Shown here: piece by piece, positions 1-11,700 of the stretch
Layout of the letters: each line of letters opens with the position of its first letter
Position numbering within the stretch: position 1 is the stretch's first letter
DNA from: Sphagnum compactum
Taxonomy: Eukaryota; Bryophyta; Sphagnopsida; Sphagnales
DNA length: 64,000 nt
NCBI GenBank assembly: GCA_965153455.1
Contig: OZ234494.1
Location: 14,694,001 to 14,758,000 of the forward strand
Reading direction: 5' to 3'
Program-made: the position numbers and the translations under genes
Notes under the pieces: generated by a model
What the model was told of the DNA's origin: nothing
Databases searched by the model: none
Seen by the model: the letters and a program-made list of their open reading frames with translations, nothing else

Positions 1-3000
1 TTCAACATGAAGAAGGCATCCAACAAGGTCATCAAAGTTTATAACTATTTCGATTCATGTTATTCCATTGACAAAAGGTTTATTAAAGTTTGGGAAAACA
101 TTGAATAGAATCTCCATCTAGTCTTTTAGTTCCAAACTTTGTGAAAGTTGAGTTGGATGTGCTTAAAGTAACAAAGATATGTTTCAACTCCAATTTCTTT
201 AATGATCTTTAGGAGCTACATTTGATTGCGTAAGTACATCAATCTTGAAAACATCACACACTTCATTATATCTTGGTAGATAATCCCATGCCTAAGATCA
301 TCAAACTTTGTAACTTTTAACAATAATTCATTTGTGACTTCAATTATGATGATGGACATAACTTTGATATGTTTGAAACCAAGATCTTCGTCTACTATTG
401 TTCCAACAATATAACTTCCAATGGAAGTTCTAACACCAATGGAAGTTGCGAGAAAGTTGCAATGGAAGTTCCAATGGGGCGTATCCTAACTAGATTAATG
501 GAACTAGTAATATCTTAAATGATCAATGAAGAGATGCTTGCAAGAAGAGTATCAGTGGGAACTACAACATCCCAAACTTGTTATTTTTAAGATGATTTTT
601 CACATGTATTTTCCAATTATGATAACTGGTAGACCCAACAAGTTTTATAGACTTTGGAAAAATGTTATCATGAGTATTGGCCATGTTGTCAAACCTTCAT
701 CTTCTAAAGACACAAATGGACTTGTCACACATGTGCTCTTTAGAGTGGAGCTTCACAACACATTCATCACAACTTTCTGCTTCAAGGATCTAAGAGCATG
801 TAATTTTGATACCATGTAGAAATCTCAATGCATATTTTATTGACAAAGAACAGCAAATAATCAACATTAATAGGTGTTAAGTAGCCACCAAAACAACTTG
901 ATTAACAAAGAATATGATAAGTAGAAATATTGATAAATGTGAAAAGCCATATCAACAAGATAGAAATAATTGAATTACATGGATAAAATAGGTTCATAAC
1001 TAACTAAGTTACCAATAATAATTAACCAAAGGTTGTAAGATACCAATAATACATCACCTAATTTGCCCCAATTGGCTTGTTAATGCTTTATCCAAGGTAT
1101 TGGGCAGGGGCTTGACTAGTCCATAATACCTTATGGTGTGGATGCATAACAAATATGGATGATTATTTTTTAAACTCATACGTTTAAACTCGCATTCTTA
1201 CTATGAGATTTCCACATTTAAGTATGAAACAAAACACTTCCAAATCACAATTTTTGTAAAAAAGATTTGTAAATTTAATTATAATTTTATGTAATTACTA
1301 TCAAAACAAATGTTAAAGTGATATTTCTAATTATAAGGTTTCAAATTTATTAACAATTTTGTTATTAATTGCCATATCAAGTCCTCTATCTACATGTATT
1401 AACAAGTTTTTATTATTATATTCCTTAATTCAACTTGTTAGTTTTTTTCACCATGATGTCTACATGTTTAACATACAACATGATTGTTTTTGAAAACACA
1501 CAAATTTGAAAAGAAAAATGATACACAACCAAAATAGAAAGAAGAGGAAATGTTGCCCCGTTTCTTTCCAAAACCCCATTTGAAAAAAAAGAACAAGAAT
1601 TCAAGATTTTGCACAATGTCAAATATGAACTAGTAATTGAAAATTATCTACTTGTCAAGTCTGAATTTGTTTACCTAACCCCTAACAAAGATCTCATCCT
1701 TATGTCTATTCGTAGTTAAAAGTAACCACTTCCACAAAATAAACTTTAAAAGGATGCTCCAAATTTCAACGCCAATTTCTTTGATTTTTAAAAAAAATCA
1801 AATTTGGTCTTTGTATTTGAAAACACATCCCATGGCATAATTTCCATTTAAAATGGAGGGGCCTCCCAAAAGTGAAAGAATCAAAAAATGCACGATAAGG
1901 AAAAATTTTGGTTCTTCTTGGATTCTTAGGTTTAACCTTTGATTAAATTATTACCCTTTGCTTAGTCTTCAAATCCAAAAAGAACCTCAAAATACAATCC
2001 TCACCTTGTACGAAAGGGCCATTTTATCACGAACACATTAAGTTGACAAAAAAATTTTGTTTTTCTTTCATTTGTTGGAAATAGTTGAAAGTGATGACAT
2101 GAATTTCAAACTTTAGAGTGAACACTTAATGAACAATCCTCAAATGGAATTACAAGATGTGACCTAACATCACCATTGCATCATTTATTGCAATTCATTA
2201 TGACCTTATAGTTTTGGATGGAACCACAAAATCCGCATGTCAAAAGAAAAACCCTAGCAATTGGAGCTCCTTAGGTTGACAATGATGTGCAAAGTAGTGG
2301 TGTCCCCTAAAAGCTTAACATCTTGCAAAATAGAGCAATGGTATTGTCTTGCATAACAATCCACAATCATGTCATAGCACTACCCAATAATGCACATGAA
2401 CTACAATGTGTTTTGTTAAATTGTGGAGATGTTAAAAATGGATCACGTTAACAATAAACAAATTTCGTTTTCAACATTAGCACCTCACTTCACAAAATCT
2501 CTTCCCACTTTTTGGCATTCCAACCCCTTCTTAACACACATAAAACTTCCCATACTTGTTTGGTTTGTTTTGTCCCTCCCATAGTTTTTTGTTTTTTTAA
2601 TGTATGTTGTTGCTTCTGAATTTTTTTTTAGGAAATGTGTTTCAATTATTATTATAATTATTATATAGTGTTATTTATAAGGTGTTAAGATTTGAATTTT
2701 GATTTGCCTATTCATGTTCTTGGGGTTTGTGTGGTTATTTTGGCTTTGCATTTTGAATATTTGGGTTTCCAATTGTTTTATGGGGAAAAATTTGAATTTG
2801 TTTTTAAATTTGAAAACTTTTCAGTTTTGTGACAAAGATACCAAACAATAATTTTCTTGTGCCATGATGTCATCATAGTACATCATTTGTATCATTTGAA
2901 GGTTTTTCACACAAAGTTATTTTTGTAATTCTTGAATGTCATTTAAAGAAATTCCATCAAAAAAAAGAAAAAAAGATTAATTCAAATTTTTTTGCAAGTG

Positions 3001-5436
3001 ACACCCATGGTGAAGTGATCTGGTGAGGTTTTTTCCAATGGTTATAATGGGGCACAATGCTCCCATTGTTGGTTACGACCTACAAACTTTTTGACACCTA
3101 AGTTTTTCCTTGTGTTGTGTAATTTTTTCTAAAAAAAGAAACCTTTGGTCCCACTTCTAACATTTAAAAATGAATTGGAGGTTCTTTGGGTGGGATTTGA
3201 CAATAATCTTTTTAAAAATTAATAGATTTTGACTTTGTTTTTAATACATTTTTTCAACTCTAAGAACTTTAAATCCTAGTTCAATTTGGGTTCGATTTCA
3301 TGTACACGTTACACATTCCCCAATGTTAGAGATTGCATGGGTATCAATCCACACCAATATATGATACAATGTATGGATATCAAGAAGTTTTGATAGGTAC
3401 CAAGTTCAACAATTAATTAAAATTAATACTTAGCTATGAAGTTCAACCTACTTATCAACTTTTTAAAAAATCCAACTTGCCCACCTAAAGAACTTGACCC
3501 TATGTTTAAGATTTTTTTTCATGATTCTAGTTTTGATTCCAATTTATTAGTAAAACAACTAGTTTTATGGTTTGGTTTTTGTGCCAATTTGAACAAAAGG
3601 ATATCAAATTGAGTTTAGGTCACATGAACTTGAACCCTTAGATTTAACATTGCAAACCAAATACTTTTACAACATTGGTTTTTAGAAAATGAATTTACAA
3701 ATATAATATTAAGATACTCTAAAAAGATATGGTAATTAGGGTTGAAAGTATATAAGTGGTATGGTTGGTTAATACATTAATAACCACCATGGTTAGTTAT
3801 GTCCAACAAAAAAAGTTTCCTATCATCACAATTTACCATTCGTTACATTTTAATGATGTTGGTGTTTTGGGTGTAATAGGACCGTTTTTTGTTTGATTCA
3901 TGAAGCTCCCACCAACGTTAAATATGGTATACATTAGTTTTAAATAATTGTTCGAAGATAATTCAAAATCTTCGTGCATGATGACCATCTACAACTTTTA
4001 ATTTTTGAGGACACACAAGGGTGTACACCTTGTCATTGGGATCTATGAAATACATGGAGTGTGTTAGTTTGAATATGAGCGTAATGTTCATGAATGTGTT
4101 AATCATCTCATATGTGTTTATGTTGAATACTTTAAGCAAATTCACTGCAAGCAATATCATGAGAAAACATGTTTCATAATTCTTCATTACGACATGTTTT
4201 AAACATGTAGTTTTGAATTCATTTGTAATCACTATAAATTGTGACCTGCATATCCTTACAAGCATGCTCATTTCTAATGTGTATGTTGTGTCTAAATCCA
4301 ATATTAATTATGAATTTATTTTTTCATTTCACATGAATGTGTTTTTAGATAATCGAATGAATCAACTACATCCAATGAAACAATGTGTTCATATTGTTTT
4401 GCTTGAATGAAGGTTACAATTTCTTGGTGTTCCCAATTAGGTTACATGGGTTTTTTAATGGGCCTTATTTCATTGATAGAATCAGTGAACCCATGTGTCC
4501 TTCTTTTGCCCTTGCTTTGTTTCTTGTTTTTTGATGGTGCACCATATTGAGTATAAATAACACTACTAATTTCAAGAATGCTTGCAATTTTCATTTGTTT
4601 TTGTTTATGTCTATGTTTTTAATACTAATGTTTCATTTTTTTTTTTGCTTGCATGCAAGAATCACAAAAGAACATGGATGAATAAAGTAGCATACTTGGT
4701 TGAGAGCTTTCATCATTGTTGCCATAAATATCATTAGTGCCATATGTTTTTCATTTGTGCTTTTTATTGCAATGAACCTGTTATTATGCAACATTTTGCA
4801 CTTGTTGTCACAAGTAAGAACAATACTTACTTGGATTTTTTTTTGGTTATGTACAAGGTGTTGCCATTGTTGTTGGGTGCAAGAATGTTATGTCATTTCT
4901 TTTTGCTTTTATAAAATATTGTTGTCGATGTTGTTGGACGTGCAATTCTTGTTGTTGTTGCAAAATCTCATTGTTATTGCCCCTAACAATTGTGAACTTT
5001 TTGTTGTTGTTGGTGTTCACACAAAAAATGGTACAAACTTCTTATTACTCCTTTGAAATGTTGTTACCGTTGTTGGCATGTGTAAGAATGCTAGAATCTA
5101 AAGTCGATATTCATGTTGGGTGGTCAAGTTGCATAAGGGTAACAAGTGAGATTGGCAAGTTACCACCGAGTTATTTGGCAAATTTTTTATACATTAGTTA
5201 ACACTAGAATTTCATTATCAAATCTACATTTTGGTTAGATTGACGATAGGTATATTTAGTGCTTCCATTGACCTTTTATTTTTATTTTTAAAGCATGCCA
5301 CAACAACATCCTTATAGGGTACAAAGCTACCTATCACTAAGCAAGTGGGGGACAAGTTAAAAATTAACATTTCTACCTTTGAGTTATGTATGAGTTAGCT
5401 CTAAGTGTGGCCCTCTCTTTAAAGATGCATAAAATA
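1..5436. other. AT-rich intergenic DNA without recognisable gene
   Basis: This stretch is AT-rich with many short homopolymer runs. The open frames in it are short (about 120 codons at most), show no family resemblance, and are not joined by plausible splice sites. I see no RNA gene and no terminal repeats that would define a transposon. It most likely consists of decayed repeats. Confidence 0.6.
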
Positions 5437-5690
5437 CCATGAAAAGGCCTTGAAAAGGGTTTTGGGATTTTGAAGGGATGTTAAAAAACCATAAAAAAGG
5501 CCTTGAAAGGGGTTTTGGGATTTTGAAGGGATGTTAAAAAACCATGAAAAGGCCTTGAAATGGGTTTTGGGATTTTGAAGGGATGTTAAAAAACCATAAA
5601 AAGGCCTTGAAAGGGGTTTTGGGATTTTAAAGGGATGTTAAAAGACCATAAAAAGGCCTTGAAAGGGGATTTGGGATTTTGAAGGGATGG
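5437..5690. repeat. Minisatellite, five copies of a 52-53 bp unit
   Basis: Five tandem units start at 5437, 5489, 5542, 5594 and 5646. Each begins CCAT(G/A)AAAAGGCCTTGA and continues through GGGTTTTGGGATTTTGAAGG to a GATGTTAAAA end. Units differ by a few substitutions and one base of length. The array ends about 90 bp before the proposed start codon of the polymerase delta-like gene, so it lies in its promoter or 5' leader. Confidence 0.9.
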
Positions 5691-5700
5691 TTTAGGGTTT
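5691..5700 (+). promoter_or_regulatory. Telo-box-like TTTAGGGTTT motif upstream of the polymerase-like gene
   Basis: TTTAGGGTTT directly follows the minisatellite and lies about 80 bp before the proposed ATG at 5782. Such telo-boxes (AAACCCTAA in the other orientation) are common in plant promoters, especially of replication and ribosomal genes. The position fits, but a role is inferred from the motif only. Confidence 0.35.
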
Positions 5701-5781
5701 GGGGTTTTTGCTCCTTTTCTTCTTTGGAGTTTTGTTGTGGGAGGTTTTGGTGTTGTTGTTGTTGTTGTTCTGAGAATTGGA

Positions 5782-8700
5782 ATGGAAGTTGATCGTGATA
5801 ATGCAATGGAGGTGGAGCATAGTGTCATGCGGATGATGCTCTTGGACGCCGTCTTTACGGATTCACCGTCGTCTGCTCCTACTGCTCCTCCTTCTGTAAA
5901 TTTTCTGCTCTCCCTGCAAAATTATGTTTCTTGTCCTTTTTGTTCTTGTGGGGTTTGGGATTTTCTTCTATGCAAGATTGAGTGACTGTTGTGCAGGACG
6001 ATGAGAGAAAAGAAAGCGAAGGAATGGAAAAATTGTGATTAGATAATTAAGTCCAGGGCAGAAACAGGCAAAGGAAAAAAGGCAAAATTGATTGATTACA
6101 GACACAGTTGACAGATCGAAGAACGGCTGGTTACAGGGAGCTTTAACAATCTCTGGAACTTCAAATTTAAACGGACGTGTAGTACTGGACACGTTCTTCA
6201 CCTGTTCATAGCTTCATGATATCAGCCTCTGTTTTGAATTCATTGACGGGCTTGTATTTAGCTCCTCCACATGTGTGCATGTTTCTTCACATTGCTTCCC
6301 ATGGCCATAGATCAGATGTAGAAAATATGGCCCAATCATTAGGCTGCAGGATTGGACTTTGTGATTCGATTTCCAGCAGAATTGGAAATAATCTACTGAA
6401 GGAAGACGGAAAGAAAATATTTGTTTCAGGGTTCAAATTTCAGCCAGCCCATGCATGCATGCCACTAAGTACCAGCTAGATTGCAGCTTGCATTACCACT
6501 GGGCAGGAAGGCACATGATTCAATGCTGAAACAAGATCTAAATCAGTGATGAGTGTAAAGGAAAGGGCACCAATCACTCTGATCATTTCACCTAAACACC
6601 TCACAGATGAGTTTTGCTTGAACACATGGTCATGTCCACTGGACATCATGAGAGAAGGTAATTTGAAAGCAGTGGGGAAGGAAGGGAGCAAGGCAGGAAA
6701 CATCCACATTGTTTTGTTTTACTGGCAGGTCTTGCTCTATGGACTAAGCTCCAGGGGAGAAAGCATTGCTGTGCATGTGAATGGTAAGTACTGTCCCCTT
6801 CTTGCTTCGAGTTTTTGAAATCCGTTGTTTACATACTATCTTTATGTCTCTGGATTGAGTGTGAAAAAACTTTTGGGTTCAACATCTTTCAAATCAGAGG
6901 AGCAAATTGGCCACTTATCCACTAAGGTGGAACTCTTGTGCAGATTTTTTACCATACTTTTGGTTTCCAGCACCTGTGCATCTGAATGAAAGAAAGGATG
7001 CACATTTAAGCCAGGAGGACTTTGAGAATGTCAAAGAGCATCTCAATCAGCACATGCAGTCCAGTCTCAAACGGACTGACGTCTCTTCCAATCAATTTGT
7101 TAGTGCATCTTTTGGTTTCTTTGGCCTCATGAGTTTTGAACAGGATCCTGCAGCCTGCAATCCTTGATGTGATTTTGGTGGGATGCATTGGGTTTGTGTC
7201 TTGCTTGTGCTGTTTGTTTTGAAACATGAACTGATTGCATGCAGCTGGCTAGCTTGCTGATAAAGTGTGTTTTGTGCAGCAGTTGCTCTGGGCTTGACAA
7301 ATAGATCCCAGATGAAGTGTAAACTTAAGTAACTTTTTCTGTATGCAGGTTGCTGCAGTTTCATTGGCTTATAGGACACCACTCATGTATTACCGTCATG
7401 GAGGACCTTTTCCGTACTTGAAGGTGTTGGGAATAGATGATTGTACTGAGTTATTCAAACACTGCATAGAGTTACTTTTTTGACTTCGCTTGCTTTGACC
7501 GCAGATCTGCACTAGATGTGATAGACAAAAAATCTGGCAATCCCTTGACTCTAGTGTATAAAATAGAACTCTGCCTCTAGGATATTGCAGATGCATGTTT
7601 CTGGTGCTGTTTGAGTTAAGTAGCTCCATTGATGTCAACCATATATTGTAGGTGGAAGTATGGAGAGCAAAAGATGTGTTGGCAGTCGCTAAGGAACTGA
7701 CAGTGCTAGCCGATAAGAATGAGCTGCAAGGTCATGGCCTGATCTGGAAGGATCAAACTGCTCATGAAGAGGGAATCAAGGTGTGCATAATACTTGCTCT
7801 TCTTCTGTTTGTATAGTTACCATTGTCTGAAACGTGACCTCAGGATCTAGTCACACAGACAATGTTGAAAAGTGAACCTTTGTACGGACACCAAACTCTT
7901 CCAGCAGATTGCGGGTGTCCATTCAGTCTTTGCACATGTTGGTCTTTTTGTATCAGCTGCAAGTTGGAACAGACTTGGGCAGGGTAGAAGGCAAGCCACT
8001 TGAAGAATGTGAGAACTGCTCCTGACAAGTTACTGGATGGATTGTCTTGCTGCACAAGTAAAGTATATGTTTTCCTTGGCAGATGGGGATGCGTTTCTTT
8101 TGTGACACAGCTGTTGCAGGGGGCTCCTGGGTTGAGATCAAGCAACCTGAGCCTGTCCCTGACAACCAGCAGACCACCCGCTGCACCAAAGAGCTGGTGG
8201 CTCTCTGGCAAAACGTGACTGGTCTGACACCAGATGCCACAAAGCATATGGAGTTCACTGAGGGGTCTTTGAAGAAGCCTCATGGAGCTGTTGGCATGGA
8301 TTTGAAAACAAGTATAGACATGATTTCCGATTTCCATGACCCAGGAGATAGTGATGGTGATGACCTGCCAGACATACCAAGTAAGTTAGGCACAACAAGG
8401 GGCCAACCTGAGCCAAAGGAGAGTGTGGGCTTGGATGCTGCTGTTGGTGAAGGCTTGGTCCCAGACACAAGTGACGTGGCATGGTCTGTTATCTCTCCAC
8501 TGCGGATTGTATCACTTCATGTGCAGTCTGCAGGTGGTGGGAGACATTTATATGGGGAGACAAAGACAGGAGGCACTGCTGAAAAGCTGCGATCTTCAGG
8601 GAGAGTGAGAGGAAGAGGGAGGGGACAAGGTAGAGCTGATGGTGTGGCAAGCCTTAATTCAACTGAAAAGAATGGTAATGGAGAAGAACTGGGTTCTGAG

Positions 8701-11700
8701 GCTAATGATACAATAGTTGATGATATTGAGAACCTTCGAAAGATTAGTAATGGTGGATCAGCACTTCCATCCAGAGATCCAGTGCTTGTCATATCACACA
8801 TTGTACACTTTCGGGGGCTCCACGATGGAATGAGACAGGTAGTTTTCACATACGGTAGAAGTTTGGAGCGATTACCAGGAATTGAAGTGCATGTGGCTGA
8901 GACGGAGAGTGCAATGCTCTTGGAGTGGCGTGATTTTTTCAATTGGGAGTTGGATCCAGATGTTGTCTGTGTCTTTCAGCTGAAGGACAGTTTGCGATAC
9001 ATTGCAGAACGCTTCAAAGTGCTGAAACTTGGACCCTTTGATATTGGCCGGTGTAAGGGCAAATCTACTGAGGTAAAGACACAACTGACTCTCCTAGACA
9101 ATGCAGCCTCTGACTTAATTTAGTGTGTAGCTTTCTCATTATAGATTTTATGAGACTGTTTGCTTTGAATTGTGAAACCAAGCAGAACATCTTAGTATTC
9201 AGGTGTCATGTTAAAGTCTGTTGAGAACAGCAGAGTGACTGACACTGTGGTACCTTTTTCTTTTTGATTCATACACGGAGCTTGTGGTGGATCTCAAAGG
9301 TGCATGTATGCATTGTCCAGGTCAAGTCCGTGGTCACATATGGGAAGCATTGGGTCAAGCAGCAAGCACGAATGACATCAACATCTAATCAGGAAGTGTT
9401 CAGAGCCAATGTCGAAGGCAGACTAGTAATTGACATGCTGCGTGTGATTTTGGTCTCTTTTAATCTGTCCACATTTACACTGGCAGAGTGTACACAGGTT
9501 AGACATTTTGTCCTTGCAGCAGTTTTGATACATAGGAAGTCTGCCATAATTCATAAATTATGGATAACTTCTATTAAAGGATTTGGGTATAGCAGGACAT
9601 GAACCTGCGACCATTAAGTTAAAAGCCCAATGCTCTACCAACTAAGCTATACACCCAGAGAGTCTTTATTATAAGGCCGAAGATCCACCATTATGTAATT
9701 AGACGATAAATTTTTGTTTCCTGGGATTTTGTCATCAGTTCTGCATTGTAGAAATATGGCTAGAGCTCCTTGCAAATAGAAAAGACACCATTTGGTTTCA
9801 GGTCCCTGTGTAGAGGACCTCTGACAGGGGTTTTGAGATTGTTCCTGCATCAACTTTGCACTTAATGCAGCAGTGAACAGATGGTATGTATGTTGTGCAC
9901 TGCAAAGGCCTTCAGCAGTTCAGTCTTTGTGGATATGGTCAAACATTGATGTTCGTTACCTTTCCCTTGCATGAGTAGAGAATAAAGACTTCAATCATGA
10001 TACTTGAGGACATGTACCCAGGGTGGTATTCATTTTATCCTGTTCAATCTCTGTCATTGTGTGGCCTTTGACAATACAAACTTTAGTATTGTCATAGCAT
10101 AAAGTGAAGGGGCTATCTTCCTTTGATGTTAACCATACAGATGAACTATAAAAGGGGTCTTTCAATGAGATGGAAAACAAATCTGATTCTCTGTTCTTCT
10201 TTCTTCTTTCTTGGCTTGTACCTCTTGTACTGTCATAAGCTCTTTTGGTCTGCAGGTGATGTATTCTGAGATTGCCCTGCAGTTTCAGGTTTAGTCTGCA
10301 GTGAGTAAACTTAACTCCTTTTTGTTTTGACATTACTTAGCTGGGGCCAGCTGTTTCTAGGAGTTCCAAAGGAGGTGCTTTCAACAGCTGCAATTGCAAT
10401 GCTCTGGGCTGGCAAATATGGGGGCTTTCATCGTCTTTTTCTGTACTCTCTGCGTGAAGCTGAGGTAAAGTTTCCTGATTGTGTGGATTAAACTATTTTG
10501 GGCAGTATTATGGATAACTTTGGTACTCCAGTCTACCACTCCATGTGCTAATTTGACATACTGTTGCTGATTGTTTGCAATCATTTTTTCAAGCAGTAGG
10601 TGAGTTGGATACTCTTCAATTTGTAGCAGCTTCAGACAAAGATGTCACACATGCTTTGATGTTTAAGATGATTATGGCAGATAGCTTTGAAGCTGATGGA
10701 GAGACTGCAGACTGTGCCTGAGACAGTAGAGATGGCAAGGGTGACAGGACTGACCCTGTCTGATGTCCTCTATAAAGCTCAAATGGTGCGTGTTCAAGTA
10801 AGTGGCTATGGGTTTCAAGCTCTTTGTGTAATGTCTATTTTCATTCACGTTGTTGCCCTGCAGCCTTAGCTGTCTGCTTTAACCTGGGTGGTGATCAGAA
10901 TTGTCAAACTTTTGTGTGATAATTCTAGTGCTCACAGGGAGGCTGTCCAACAATGCAACTCTCTTTTCATAGATTCCATTGCTATTGGGAATCAATTCAT
11001 TACATGTTTGTGAATGAAGAGCCTTCTTCTCAGGAGTGCACGGAGAGAGGGTTGGCTGCTCGGAGGGGTTACACTAGGTGGTATGTTTACATTGCCAGGA
11101 TCCTTCCCCTTCTCCTGCCCCCGCTTTCTGTCCAAACCAACTCTTGAATGTGTTGTGCTCAAGCACACATGAGTGGGGGAGTAGCTTGTTTACAGTATTG
11201 CCATCAGTAGGGTTGCTTAATATAGATGATGGCAATTGACAGTGTGTAAACATTGCTCCCACAGTGCTTTGACCTGTATGGAAGGAACATTTCTTCTCTC
11301 CTCTACTGCAAACAGAGTGAAGTTAGAGGTTTGCTTTGGAGAGGCCTTTGAAAAATGTATCCACAATTTGCTTCTAAGGATGTAAGAATTTCAACACCTA
11401 CACCATATGGATTCCATGCACCTTTCCTATCTTCTGACATGCTGGAATGCTTTGTCATGCATGACACAGGACAGTTGTCAGAGAGCCCATTTTTGATGCA
11501 CCCAAAGGAGAATCAAACTGCTGGATATTACCAGGTGCTCATTGTGGCATGTCAGCTACACTAACTTTGATACTTTTATCATTTGTGCTACCATATTCAA
11601 ATTTTGAGTAGGGGACAAGACAAAAGCAATACTGTGCTGTGTAGACCTTGCCACCTTGTAAACAAACCTCTTTTCCCACTGTGCAGGACCCAATTGCAAT

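Noticed and set aside
8517-8942. Minus-strand 141-codon frame within polymerase exon 6
   Set aside because: Shadow of the plus-strand exon, whose frame matches POLD1.
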